In this document: positions 1 to 6,103 of the stretch, piece by piece
Layout: the number at the start of each line of letters is the position of its first letter
Numbering within the stretch: the first letter of the stretch is position 1
Assembly: GCA_040905285.1 (NCBI GenBank)
Contig: JBBDRV010000016.1
Span: 1 to 12,674 of the forward strand
Reading direction: 5' to 3'
Source of the DNA: JBBDRV01 sp040905285
GTDB lineage: Bacteria > Bacteroidota > Rhodothermia > Balneolales > Balneolaceae
DNA length: 12,674 nucleotides
Notes under the pieces: generated by a model
The model's database searches: none
Seen by the model: the letters and a program-made list of their open reading frames with translations, nothing else
Told to the model about the DNA's origin: nothing
Translations under genes and position numbers: made by a program

Positions 1-1
1 A

Positions 2-205
2 CAGCGCAGTTCAGGCAACAGCAGCGGCAGCGTCAACCGACAGCGCAGTTCAGGCAACAGCAGCGGCAGTGTCAATCGCCAGCGCAGCTCACGGAGTGTG
101 AACAGTTCAGACAGCGGCAGTGGCCGCATCAATCGACAGCGCAGCTCACGGAGGAGTGTGAACAGCTCCGGCAGCAGCATAAACCGCCAGCGCAGTTCTT
201 CCAAC
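2..205 (+). repeat. Degenerate in-frame tandem repeat, 39-bp basic unit
   Basis: The unit starts CAGCGCAGTTCAGGCAACAG. It is seen as two nearly identical 39-bp copies at 2-40 and 41-79, differing only at a few third-codon positions. Longer degenerate copies begin with the same CAG-CGC-AG(C/T) core at 80 (57 bp), 137 (51 bp) and 188. The unit length is always a multiple of three, so the frame is kept. The array probably continues upstream of the window. It encodes the RQRSS...VNR protein repeats. Confidence 0.8.
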
Positions 206-331
206 AGCCGCCGGCCTGCCGTAAACAGAAGTAACCGGCCCGTGCCGAAACCTGCCGTCAGACCAGGACGTTCTTCCTCTTCAAATGGACGTTCAGGCAC
301 CAGGAGATCCGGACGTTCGCGCGGTAACTGA
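2..331 (+). CDS. C-terminal part of a Ser/Arg-rich repetitive protein (5' end outside window)
   Basis: The reading frame is open from base 2 to a TGA at 329-331, so this is the last 109 residues of a gene that starts before the window. The visible part is almost only Ser, Arg, Gly and Asn, and it is strongly basic. It contains a repeating unit of the form RQRSSGNSSGSVN (13 residues) that becomes degenerate, followed by a Pro/Arg/Ser tail (roughly the last 45 residues) ending in RSGRSRGN. No folded domain, transmembrane segment or catalytic motif is visible in this piece. An internal GTG at 98 is not a credible start because the repeats run straight through it. The gene ends 64 nt before the outer-membrane protein gene on the same strand, so the two may be co-transcribed. 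The basic low-complexity tail could bind an anionic partner such as nucleic acid or lipopolysaccharide, but that is speculation. I do not recognise the family. Confidence 0.7.
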   Translation, partial: QRSSGNSSGSVNRQRSSGNSSGSVNRQRSSRSVNSSDSGSGRINRQRSSRRSVNSSGSSINRQRSSSNSRRPAVNRSNRPVPKPAVRPGRSSSSNGRSGTRRSGRSRGN

Positions 332-395
332 TCCTGCTGCCAGCCGCAAGAGAAGAGAGACAGTACTACATCTTTATTAACCAAACCGGATAACT

Positions 396-1898
396 ATGAA
401 AAGGTTAATTGTCAGCCTGAGCGGGATGTTTCTGTTTTTGATCACACAACAGCAGGTATGTGCGCAAGAAGCAAGTAATCCCTTGCTATATAGCTATCAG
501 GCTGTTCAATTCAGTGATCAGAATATATCTCACGATCCTGTGACGCTTGTGCTCCCCGGTGTGGCCTATGCCGGCGGATTCAGCAGCTATCTCAATAATC
601 CTGCATCGGCCGCTCTTTTTGAATCGAGCTATGGTTCATTCGGGCTATCCTTCCGTAATGTAGATGAAACAACTGCATTTCTGGGTAACCGTAACACGTT
701 CAATGATAATCAGACAGGAGTTTCCAATCTTGGATTTGTCTACAAGTTTCCCACGGTCCGGGGGAATCTGGTTATAGGTGCGGGTTACAGCCAGCATTCC
801 TATTATAACCGGGCAATGTCCATAAGCGGAAGAAATCAGAGCAGTACGATGACGGATTTTTTCAAAATTCCCGGATCCATTTATGAGGATCTTGCTTTTG
901 AGACGTATGCAATAGACTGGGCGGATGAAGATGAAACCTTTTTCGATTCCATCTTCAGAATCGGTTTTCCGGCCGGTGATTTCCCGGGGATCACCCAGGA
1001 GGCCGAGATTCTGGAAAGAGGCCAGGGTGGTGATATTTCAGGATTTATTGCTACCGAATTTCTGGAAAATCTGATGGTCGGGGCAAGTCTCGGCATACAG
1101 ACCGGATACTATAACTATGAAAGAATATTTCTTGAAGTCGATGAATTCAACGATTACGACGGGGATTTCATAGAGACTGACGAAGGCGGCACGGACATCG
1201 ACACGATCTTGCTTACAGATGAAATGCGGAGTGAATATCTTTCTCTTGCGGCACGTGTCGGCGCCATCTACCGGATTAACGACCGGCTTAATTTAGGACT
1301 CTCCTATACCGCACCCTCAAAACTGTCAGTGGATGAGGAATTCGATATAGGTATCGCATCCACTTTTGACAACGGGGTGATATTTGAAGATGAGCTGCTT
1401 AGTGAATTCTCCTATTCCGTGACCAGCCCCGCCAGAATCAATCTTGGTGCTGCGGTTACAGGTATCGCGGGTCTGAGCGCCTCTTTTGCCGCTGAACGGG
1501 TTGACTACAGCAACACAAGAATACATTTTGACTCTGAGCTGTTTGAAGATGAGCGAAATGAAAACCAGTTTATCAGTGACACCTACACCAGTGTCTGGAA
1601 TCTGCGGGGCGGACTTGCCTATGATATAACCGGGGAACTGACACTTCGTGCAGGATATGGAATTAAACCGTCCCGGTTCAGAGACATCAATATGGATGAG
1701 CAGCAAATATCAGGCGGGATCGGTTTTGCCGTGGGAAGGAATACCCGGATTGATATAGGTGCACAGTATTCGTTCTTTGATGAAACGTCCGTTCTTTATG
1801 AATATGAAGATCACAATTTTATGCTGAGGTCTGAGTTTGCAGACAGGGATGTGAACAGGCTCCAGGTCCTGGCAACACTCCGGATGAACCTGAATTAG
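396..1898 (+). CDS. OmpP1/FadL-like outer-membrane beta-barrel protein
   Basis: This 500-residue protein begins with a Sec signal peptide (MKRLIVSLSGMFLFLITQQQ, cleavage probably after the CAQ near residue 24). Its mature part then resembles the OmpP1/FadL/TodX transporter family. The N-terminal segment contains GGFSSYLNNPASAALF at about residues 61-76, which matches the family's conserved 'NPA' region near the start of the barrel. Alternating aromatic/polar strands follow to the end (for example NRLQVLATLRMNLN). Family members carry long-chain fatty acids or other hydrophobic molecules across the outer membrane; the ligand here cannot be told. An extracellular-type loop around residues 248-270 is very rich in Asp and Glu. 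The last residue is Asn rather than the usual terminal Phe. The ATG at 396 is chosen because it gives a complete signal peptide; no strong ribosome binding site precedes it. Gene end and the convergent stress-protein gene are only 15 nt apart. Confidence 0.8.
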   Translation: MKRLIVSLSGMFLFLITQQQVCAQEASNPLLYSYQAVQFSDQNISHDPVTLVLPGVAYAGGFSSYLNNPASAALFESSYGSFGLSFRNVDETTAFLGNRNTFNDNQTGVSNLGFVYKFPTVRGNLVIGAGYSQHSYYNRAMSISGRNQSSTMTDFFKIPGSIYEDLAFETYAIDWADEDETFFDSIFRIGFPAGDFPGITQEAEILERGQGGDISGFIATEFLENLMVGASLGIQTGYYNYERIFLEVDEFNDYDGDFIETDEGGTDIDTILLTDEMRSEYLSLAARVGAIYRINDRLNLGLSYTAPSKLSVDEEFDIGIASTFDNGVIFEDELLSEFSYSVTSPARINLGAAVTGIAGLSASFAAERVDYSNTRIHFDSELFEDERNENQFISDTYTSVWNLRGGLAYDITGELTLRAGYGIKPSRFRDINMDEQQISGGIGFAVGRNTRIDIGAQYSFFDETSVLYEYEDHNFMLRSEFADRDVNRLQVLATLRMNLN

Positions 1899-1911
1899 CG
1901 GCTCCGGCTAA
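1895..1911. terminator. Possible short bidirectional hairpin between convergent genes
   Basis: TTAGC at 1895-1899 pairs with GCTAA at 1907-1911 around a 7-nt loop. It overlaps the stop codon of the outer-membrane protein gene and lies just before the end of the convergent universal stress gene. The stem is only 5 bp and there is no clear T-run, so this is a weak candidate. It is listed because it is the only structure in the 15-nt convergent gap. Confidence 0.25.
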
Positions 1912-1913
1912 AT

Positions 1914-2801
1914 TCACATGGGCCGCTCTGTCTTTTTGGGATTGATACTCAGGACAGCGGTTTTTACATGACGAACAACATTGGTGGTCGTACTTCCCAT
2001 CATCAGGTAGTTGATTCCTGTACGACCGACAGTAGAGATCAGGATCAGGTTGTAGTCATTTTGCCTGACGTGGCCGAGGATTGTTTCATGAGGTGATTCG
2101 TGAGAAACTTCAACACTGTATGAGAGATTGTCTTTTACTTCATGAAAATACTCATTTGCAATTACTTTCAGGCGCTCCTTCCTCAGACTCTCAATAGATG
2201 TATCTGTCTCATCTTTTTGAAACTGCTCAAAGCTCAGAATATGGAGAAGATGCAATTTCGATCCCGCACGTTTGGAGAATTCAACGGCAAGCGGGAAAAC
2301 CGAGGTCGAGTTTTCAGAAAAATCTGTCGTGACCAGTATACGTTCAAACGATCCGATATCGGACTCATCTTCCACTACCAGCACCGGTACCGAAGCGAGT
2401 CTGATTACTTTTTCTGCTACGGATCCAAGAAGAAACCGTGTAAATCCCGTCCGGCCGTGGGAACTCATCACGACCAGGTCATATTCTGCTGAAAGGTCAA
2501 TAATCGTATGTGCGGGATTGCCGAATGAAACGACCGGGTCCTTTAGATGACTGGCACTGATATGTTCAGAAGCCAGTTCCTGGAGCCGGTCTTTCAGAAG
2601 GTTTTCAATTTTGTCAAAATCCTGATAAACGCTGCTGCTCATTCCCAGGGCGTACGGCTCATCCATTTCCGAGATGGGGATATGGACATGTACGGGGGTA
2701 ACCAACGCTTCAAAAAGAGTGGCCAGTTTCTGTGCAGCACCAAGTGCATTTATACTGAGTTCGGAAAAATCTACAGGGACTAGTATGTTTTTGATGGCCA
2801 T
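1914..2801 (-). CDS. Tandem-domain universal stress protein (UspA family)
   Basis: The 295-residue protein has two universal stress protein domains, about residues 1-145 and 150-290. Each starts with the family's typical first strand and Asp (KNILVPVDFSE; ERILVTTDFSEN). Each ends with a form of the nucleotide-binding signature: S-S-H-G-(9 residues)-G-S at 113-127 and S-T-V-G-(9 residues)-G-S at 256-270. In both, the first Gly of the canonical G-2x-G-9x-G(S/T) motif is Ser, and in the second the usual His is Val. ATP binding is therefore likely in domain 1 and less certain in domain 2. Members are cytoplasmic and help survival under stress or growth arrest; the exact role here is unknown. The 162-nt gap from the SIMPL gene upstream contains inverted repeats and may hold its own promoter. 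No clear Shine-Dalgarno sequence precedes the ATG at 2801. Confidence 0.9.
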   Translation of the reverse strand: MAIKNILVPVDFSELSINALGAAQKLATLFEALVTPVHVHIPISEMDEPYALGMSSSVYQDFDKIENLLKDRLQELASEHISASHLKDPVVSFGNPAHTIIDLSAEYDLVVMSSHGRTGFTRFLLGSVAEKVIRLASVPVLVVEDESDIGSFERILVTTDFSENSTSVFPLAVEFSKRAGSKLHLLHILSFEQFQKDETDTSIESLRKERLKVIANEYFHEVKDNLSYSVEVSHESPHETILGHVRQNDYNLILISTVGRTGINYLMMGSTTTNVVRHVKTAVLSINPKKTERPM

Positions 2802-2891
2802 GGTTGCAGGATTTTGGTGGTTTTACAAAGCATATATCATTCAGGATCGTGTGTATTTTTCATATCCGGATCAGCAGGCCTGTGCAACCCG

Positions 2892-2939
2892 GGTAACACT
2901 GTTTTGTGTGATCACATTCCGCGTTGGCAGTGTGTTACC
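2892..2939. promoter_or_regulatory. Nested inverted repeats between the SIMPL and usp genes
   Basis: GGTAACAC at 2892-2899 is the exact reverse complement of GTGTTACC at 2932-2939. Between them lies a separate perfect 10-bp palindrome, TGTGATCACA, at 2907-2916. This sits in the 163-nt region upstream of the stress-protein gene and downstream of the SIMPL gene. It could be a regulator-binding site, an RNA hairpin ending the SIMPL transcript, or chance. There is no T-run after the stem, which argues against a standard intrinsic terminator. Confidence 0.35.
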
Positions 2940-2964
2940 AGATGCAGCAGCTTCTGCAATGTGC

Positions 2965-3633
2965 CTATTCGATATTATATGTAATCCTGACTGTAGCTGT
3001 AACCGGTACTGTCTGATCAAACTCCATCATTGAGCCGGAGTCGGATCTCATTTCCGCGAACTGGAGAATCTCCCCCCGGTATGTATCAGCCGATGTGTGT
3101 TCAACGGATTGTATTTGTCCAAGGGTCCTGTCAATATTTTCAGCTATACGCTCGGCTTTTTCCTTTGCACCGGCAATGGCCTGATCCAGAGCACGTTCCC
3201 GCCCCTCTTCCATTTTGGTGGAGCTGAAGTGGCCGCGAAAATTTTCGAATCCATTGTCGATCAGCAGCAGCTGGATTTTTTCATAAAGGTCAAAATCAGT
3301 CAGTTCCAGGCGGACGTTCTGATTGCTGGTAAACTCCCTGCTTTCTCTCGTGTGCCGGGCACCGATATCCATCGGCTGAAAAGTAAGATTTTCACTGTCC
3401 AGGCCGAATTCGCGGATCAGGCCGGAAAGAAAATCCTCCTGCCGCTTGTGCTCCTCAAAAACTTCCGGCGGTGTATCGGCGGTGACACTGATATTAATCC
3501 GGAAATTAACGACATCGGCAGCTACAAAGACCTCTTCTGTAGCATCAACAGTAATTGTACCCTGATCGGGGTTACTCACAGCAATACCGTCACCGGTCGC
3601 AATGAGGAATAAAGAAAGAAGAAAAACATTCAT
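2965..3633 (-). CDS. SIMPL-domain (DUF541) secreted/periplasmic protein
   Basis: This 222-residue protein starts with a short hydrophobic segment (MNVFLLSLFLIATG), likely a signal peptide although it lacks the usual N-terminal positive charges. A SIMPL/DUF541 domain fills the rest. Typical features are the opening ITVDATEEVFVAADVVNFRINIS strand pair, the central NQNVRLELTDFDLYEKIQLLL segment, the RALDQAIAGAKEKAERIAE helix and the final TVPVTATVRITYNIE strand. E. coli YggE is the best-known relative and is linked to oxidative stress; the molecular activity of the family is not settled. The ATG at 3633 follows the Smr stop codon by 9 nt in the same reading frame, and that TAA is the first upstream in-frame stop, so no longer start is possible. 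It is probably the last gene of the HU-to-SIMPL minus-strand run. Confidence 0.85.
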   Translation of the reverse strand: MNVFLLSLFLIATGDGIAVSNPDQGTITVDATEEVFVAADVVNFRINISVTADTPPEVFEEHKRQEDFLSGLIREFGLDSENLTFQPMDIGARHTRESREFTSNQNVRLELTDFDLYEKIQLLLIDNGFENFRGHFSSTKMEEGRERALDQAIAGAKEKAERIAENIDRTLGQIQSVEHTSADTYRGEILQFAEMRSDSGSMMEFDQTVPVTATVRITYNIE

Positions 3634-3642
3634 GAGAGACAG

Positions 3643-3954
3643 TTATTTGGATGGTTTTTTTTCGAGTATCGCTACAGTTGCACCCCAGCCACTCCGGTCC
3701 CCGGCCATTTCAAATCTGACTACATGCCGGTTTCGCCTGAGAAGGTGGTGTACCGATCTGCGAAGGGCCCCGGTCCCTTTCCCGTGGATAATCCGGATGT
3801 TACAGATCCCCTCCTTCATGCAAGCGTGAATGTACTCATCTATGAGTGTTCCCAGATCGGACGGTTTGAAGTTGTGGAGATCAAGAACGCCATCTATGGG
3901 AATACGGACCGGCTCGTCTTTATCGCTGTTTTTTTCAGAATCAGACATCCACAT
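3643..3954 (-). CDS. Small stand-alone Smr-domain protein
   Basis: This 103-residue protein is almost only an Smr (small MutS-related) domain. The diagnostic motifs are LDLHNF at 24-29, RIIHGKGTGALRR at 54-66 and GWGATVAIL at 89-97. Smr domains occur in MutS2 and in short stand-alone proteins; several have DNA or RNA nuclease activity, with the LDLH and HGxG segments at the active site. Here both are intact. The usual stand-alone YdaL/SmrA/SmrB proteins have longer N-terminal extensions, whereas only about 20 charged residues precede the domain here. The first ATG (3954) overlaps the end of the Dabb gene by 14 nt; the ATG two codons later (3948) would overlap by 8 nt and is equally possible. 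Either way translation is probably coupled. The target nucleic acid is unknown. Confidence 0.85.
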   Translation of the reverse strand: MWMSDSEKNSDKDEPVRIPIDGVLDLHNFKPSDLGTLIDEYIHACMKEGICNIRIIHGKGTGALRRSVHHLLRRNRHVVRFEMAGDRSGWGATVAILEKKPSK

Positions 3955-4252
3955 GGTAATCTACATAAACCCGTTCTTCAGTCACCGCATCAATAAACTT
4001 CACTGCTTTTTTGTGATGGATGTTCCTGGTATACATCTTAAAATCAAGTTCCGTTTTAAAATCGCAAATCAGGACGACATCCATTCCTTCCTCGTCTTCT
4101 CCGTTAATCTGTATGCCAACCTCCACATTCTTGATCTCTTCAATGTTTATTTTCAGGCCTTCCAGAATCAATTTAAGTTTTTCGGCATTTTTTTTCCGGG
4201 AGGCACCTTCTGCCTCTTCTTTCAATTTCCACATAACGATATGGCGTATCAT
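3941..4252 (-). CDS. Dabb (stress-responsive A/B barrel) domain protein
   Basis: This 103-residue protein matches the Dabb / ferredoxin-like dimeric alpha/beta barrel family. It has the characteristic start MIRHIVMWKLKEEA, a central helix-rich segment (KKNAEKLKLILEGLK), the strand NVEVGIQI, and the closing region in which DFKTELDFKMYTRNIHHKKAVKF corresponds to the common 'L..Y..hp.H' pattern. Most bacterial members have no known function; some relatives are stress-induced in plants and others are small-molecule enzymes. No catalytic residue can be assigned with confidence. A GGAG sequence about 8 nt before the ATG (minus strand) supports the start. It sits 50 nt after the HU-LysM fusion gene and overlaps the Smr gene, so it is likely co-transcribed with both. 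Confidence 0.85.
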   Translation of the reverse strand: MIRHIVMWKLKEEAEGASRKKNAEKLKLILEGLKINIEEIKNVEVGIQINGEDEEGMDVVLICDFKTELDFKMYTRNIHHKKAVKFIDAVTEERVYVDYHVDV

Positions 4253-4302
4253 AGCTGGACTCCGGTCTGGTTAATTTTATTGAGATATTTTTGAAAGGTC
4301 TG

Positions 4303-5544
4303 TTATCTGTTGCGGGCAAATCTCAGATCGGTATCATCAACCTGTTGAGTAACGTCATCAAGCAGCTCCGGATAAAATGAACCGGCTGCCCAAAGGAAAT
4401 GTCGCGCATTTACGGCATCCTGTTCTTTGTACCAGTTGTAGACAGTAATATATCCGGCCGCAACCTCTTTCAGTTCATCATCGCTCAGGCTCTCGTCATA
4501 GGCAGGAACGGGTATAACCAGATTCGTCCCTGCTGTAATCACATTTGGATTATTGATTGTATCCCTGTTCAGATAAAATATCCAGGGCCACAAATAGGAA
4601 TCGCCCAGATAATTCTGTGCCAGTTCCCATAATGTTTGTCCATTTCCTATCAGTATAATCATTAACCCTGATTCTTCAACGCTTCCGGAACTGAATTCTT
4701 CAATTAATGGGTCGGGCCGCGTTGAGTTGGAAGAGATGCCGTCGGTTACCGCCGAATCCTCCCGCACCACAAAGACAAACAAAATAGCTGTCAGCAGAAG
4801 CAGTACCGTCACGGCAGCAGCGGCCCTGAGCCGGATGAAGCCCCTCCTTTTTTCATAAGAGTCGGCGGGCAGGGACTTTTCCGTGCCGGAGTCATTTTTT
4901 TTTGCAGTAAGATCCGGGGGAGTTTCAACTCCGCCTGAACGCCCAGTGCGGAACGGCTCATCTGCAATGGAAAGGTCCGGCTTTTCCACGGCTACAGGAG
5001 AGGGCCTTTCGATCAGAAGTTCATCCGTGGTTTCCCCTTTGGCCGCTTCTTCGTCATATTCTATAAAAAAAGCTTCAATGAATGACGCACCGCTGTGAGC
5101 CGGCTTTTCAATATCCGGGGAAGCCCCGGATAGATCGGTGGCTGTTTCAGTATTCCGATGCTGCCCGGGTCCGGTTTCCGGCAGCGAAGCCGTTAAGTCC
5201 GGTGACGGACTGACCTGCCGGGTCTTTCCCGGAATTTCGGGCGCCATATGTAAAAAACTGCGGTTTACATGTTCTCTGAGGGGTTTGTAGGGCTTGAAGA
5301 CTATTTTATTCTGTCCGGGGATGATCATTTCCTGTCCGGTTCCGGGATGGATGCCTTTCCGCTGTTTCATCCAGCGGCGTTCAAACTTGCCGAAGCCGGA
5401 AATGGAGACAGATCCGCCGGTTTCCAGTCCGGATTCAATTACAGAGACAAGGCCCCGCATGAACTCCAGGGTAAACTGCCGGCTTTTGTCCGTTCGGCCG
5501 GAGATTTGCCCGACCAGATCCCGGTAAGAAATTTTTTCATTCAT
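4303..5544 (-). CDS. HU-transmembrane-LysM fusion protein
   Basis: The 413-residue protein has a composite architecture. Residues 1-95 are an HU/IHF-type DNA-binding domain: ISYRDLVGQISGRTDKSRQF, then SVSISGFGKFERR, the arm with HPGTGQEMIIP and its conserved Pro at 67, and KIVFKPYKPLREHVN. Residues 96-230 are a low-complexity linker rich in Pro, Ser, Glu and Asp. Residues about 240-260 (AAAAVTVLLLLTAILFVFVV), preceded by RRGFIRLR, form one membrane helix with positive charges on the HU side, so HU should be cytoplasmic. Residues about 295-346 form a LysM-like domain (IILIGNGQTLWELAQNYLGD, then NRDTINNPNVITAGTNLVIP), placed in the periplasm. A short C-terminal helical region follows. The protein could connect DNA to peptidoglycan; this is inferred from the domains only. 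The start ATG overlaps the end of the upstream HU gene by 8 nt (ATGAATGA), so translation is likely coupled. Confidence 0.9.
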   Translation of the reverse strand: MNEKISYRDLVGQISGRTDKSRQFTLEFMRGLVSVIESGLETGGSVSISGFGKFERRWMKQRKGIHPGTGQEMIIPGQNKIVFKPYKPLREHVNRSFLHMAPEIPGKTRQVSPSPDLTASLPETGPGQHRNTETATDLSGASPDIEKPAHSGASFIEAFFIEYDEEAAKGETTDELLIERPSPVAVEKPDLSIADEPFRTGRSGGVETPPDLTAKKNDSGTEKSLPADSYEKRRGFIRLRAAAAVTVLLLLTAILFVFVVREDSAVTDGISSNSTRPDPLIEEFSSGSVEESGLMIILIGNGQTLWELAQNYLGDSYLWPWIFYLNRDTINNPNVITAGTNLVIPVPAYDESLSDDELKEVAAGYITVYNWYKEQDAVNARHFLWAAGSFYPELLDDVTQQVDDTDLRFARNR

Positions 5545-5830
5545 TTTCAGGCCTGAGGAATTTTAAATGCTCTTTGAGAACGCTGGCCGGGGAAAATTCC
5601 ACTGCTTTTTTGGGAGGAATATCGATATACGTTTTGTAATGAGGGCTGTACATCTTTCTGCCTGCTTTCGTTGCGACTTTGAAGGTTCCCAGGCGGGGGA
5701 TGGTAAACCCACTGTTTTTACCCAGTTCCGCGGCAAATTCAATCGCCATCTCTTTTACCAGCCTGTGGGATTCGGTCTTCGTCAGATCAAGTTCGTTAGA
5801 TAACCGGTTGATCAGTTCAGTGTGTGTCAT
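5537..5830 (-). CDS. HU family DNA-binding protein
   Basis: This 97-residue protein has the length and pattern of a complete HU/IHF family subunit. The N-terminal helices read THTELINRLSNELDLTKTESHRLVKEM, followed by GFTIPRLGTFKVATKAGRKM, a beta-arm containing SPHYKTYIDIPPKK, and the closing VEFSPASVLKEHLKFL. The Pro at the arm tip (in SPHYK), which intercalates DNA in HU, is kept, although the usual NPxTG turn is replaced by SPHYKT. HU proteins bind and bend DNA as dimers. Because this gene overlaps and probably shares translation with the HU-LysM fusion, a heterodimer between the two is conceivable. The ATG at 5830 has no clear Shine-Dalgarno sequence. This is the first gene of the minus-strand run and is divergent from the aconitase. 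Confidence 0.9.
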   Translation of the reverse strand: MTHTELINRLSNELDLTKTESHRLVKEMAIEFAAELGKNSGFTIPRLGTFKVATKAGRKMYSPHYKTYIDIPPKKAVEFSPASVLKEHLKFLRPENE

Positions 5831-6073
5831 CTGGTGAAAGATTAATTGGATGTATTCTGCAGGTCTTGCGACAAGGCTTTACGGCAGGTCCGCCGCCTGG
5901 GATCAAAGCTATGGGCGATGATTCTTTTGTGGAAACCGGTGTCTGAAACCGGTTTAAAACGTGGTTATCTCTTATTCCCTGCCCCTGTTACAACGTAAAT
6001 ACCATACCTGTACCTTTAATAAACAAATTTTTATTCATTTTTTTGAACGATTTTTTTTTCCAAAACCATTACT
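5831..6073. promoter_or_regulatory. Divergent intergenic region between HU and aconitase genes
   Basis: This 243-nt gene-free stretch should hold promoters for both flanking transcription units. It contains a direct repeat GAAACCGGT at 5932-5940 and 5945-5953 (13-bp period); the second copy lies in the palindrome AAACCGGTTT at 5946-5955. A candidate plus-strand promoter is TTACAA at 5988-5993, a 17-nt spacer, and TACCTTTA at 6011-6018, which resembles the Bacteroidota -7 element TAnnTTTG. AT-rich sequence with several T-runs follows up to the aconitase start. Promoter assignment is by eye and weak; the repeat itself is directly visible. Confidence 0.4.
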
Positions 6074-6103
6074 ATGGTAAATGAACAGGGAAGAGGAACC
6101 GCA

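Noticed and set aside
2..205. CRISPR array
   Set aside because: The repeats are adjacent with no unique spacers, stay in frame and encode a protein repeat.
1326..1706. 126-codon minus-strand frame inside the outer-membrane protein gene
   Set aside because: The opposite strand encodes a continuous barrel protein with signal peptide; the antisense product matches nothing I know.
2907..2916. TGTGATCACA as a CRP binding site
   Set aside because: A CRP site needs six bases between TGTGA and TCACA; here the halves directly adjoin. The palindrome is reported without naming a regulator.
3097..3612. 171-codon plus-strand frame opposite the SIMPL gene
   Set aside because: It is antisense to a gene with clear family motifs and tight operon spacing; its translation looks random and has no ribosome binding site.
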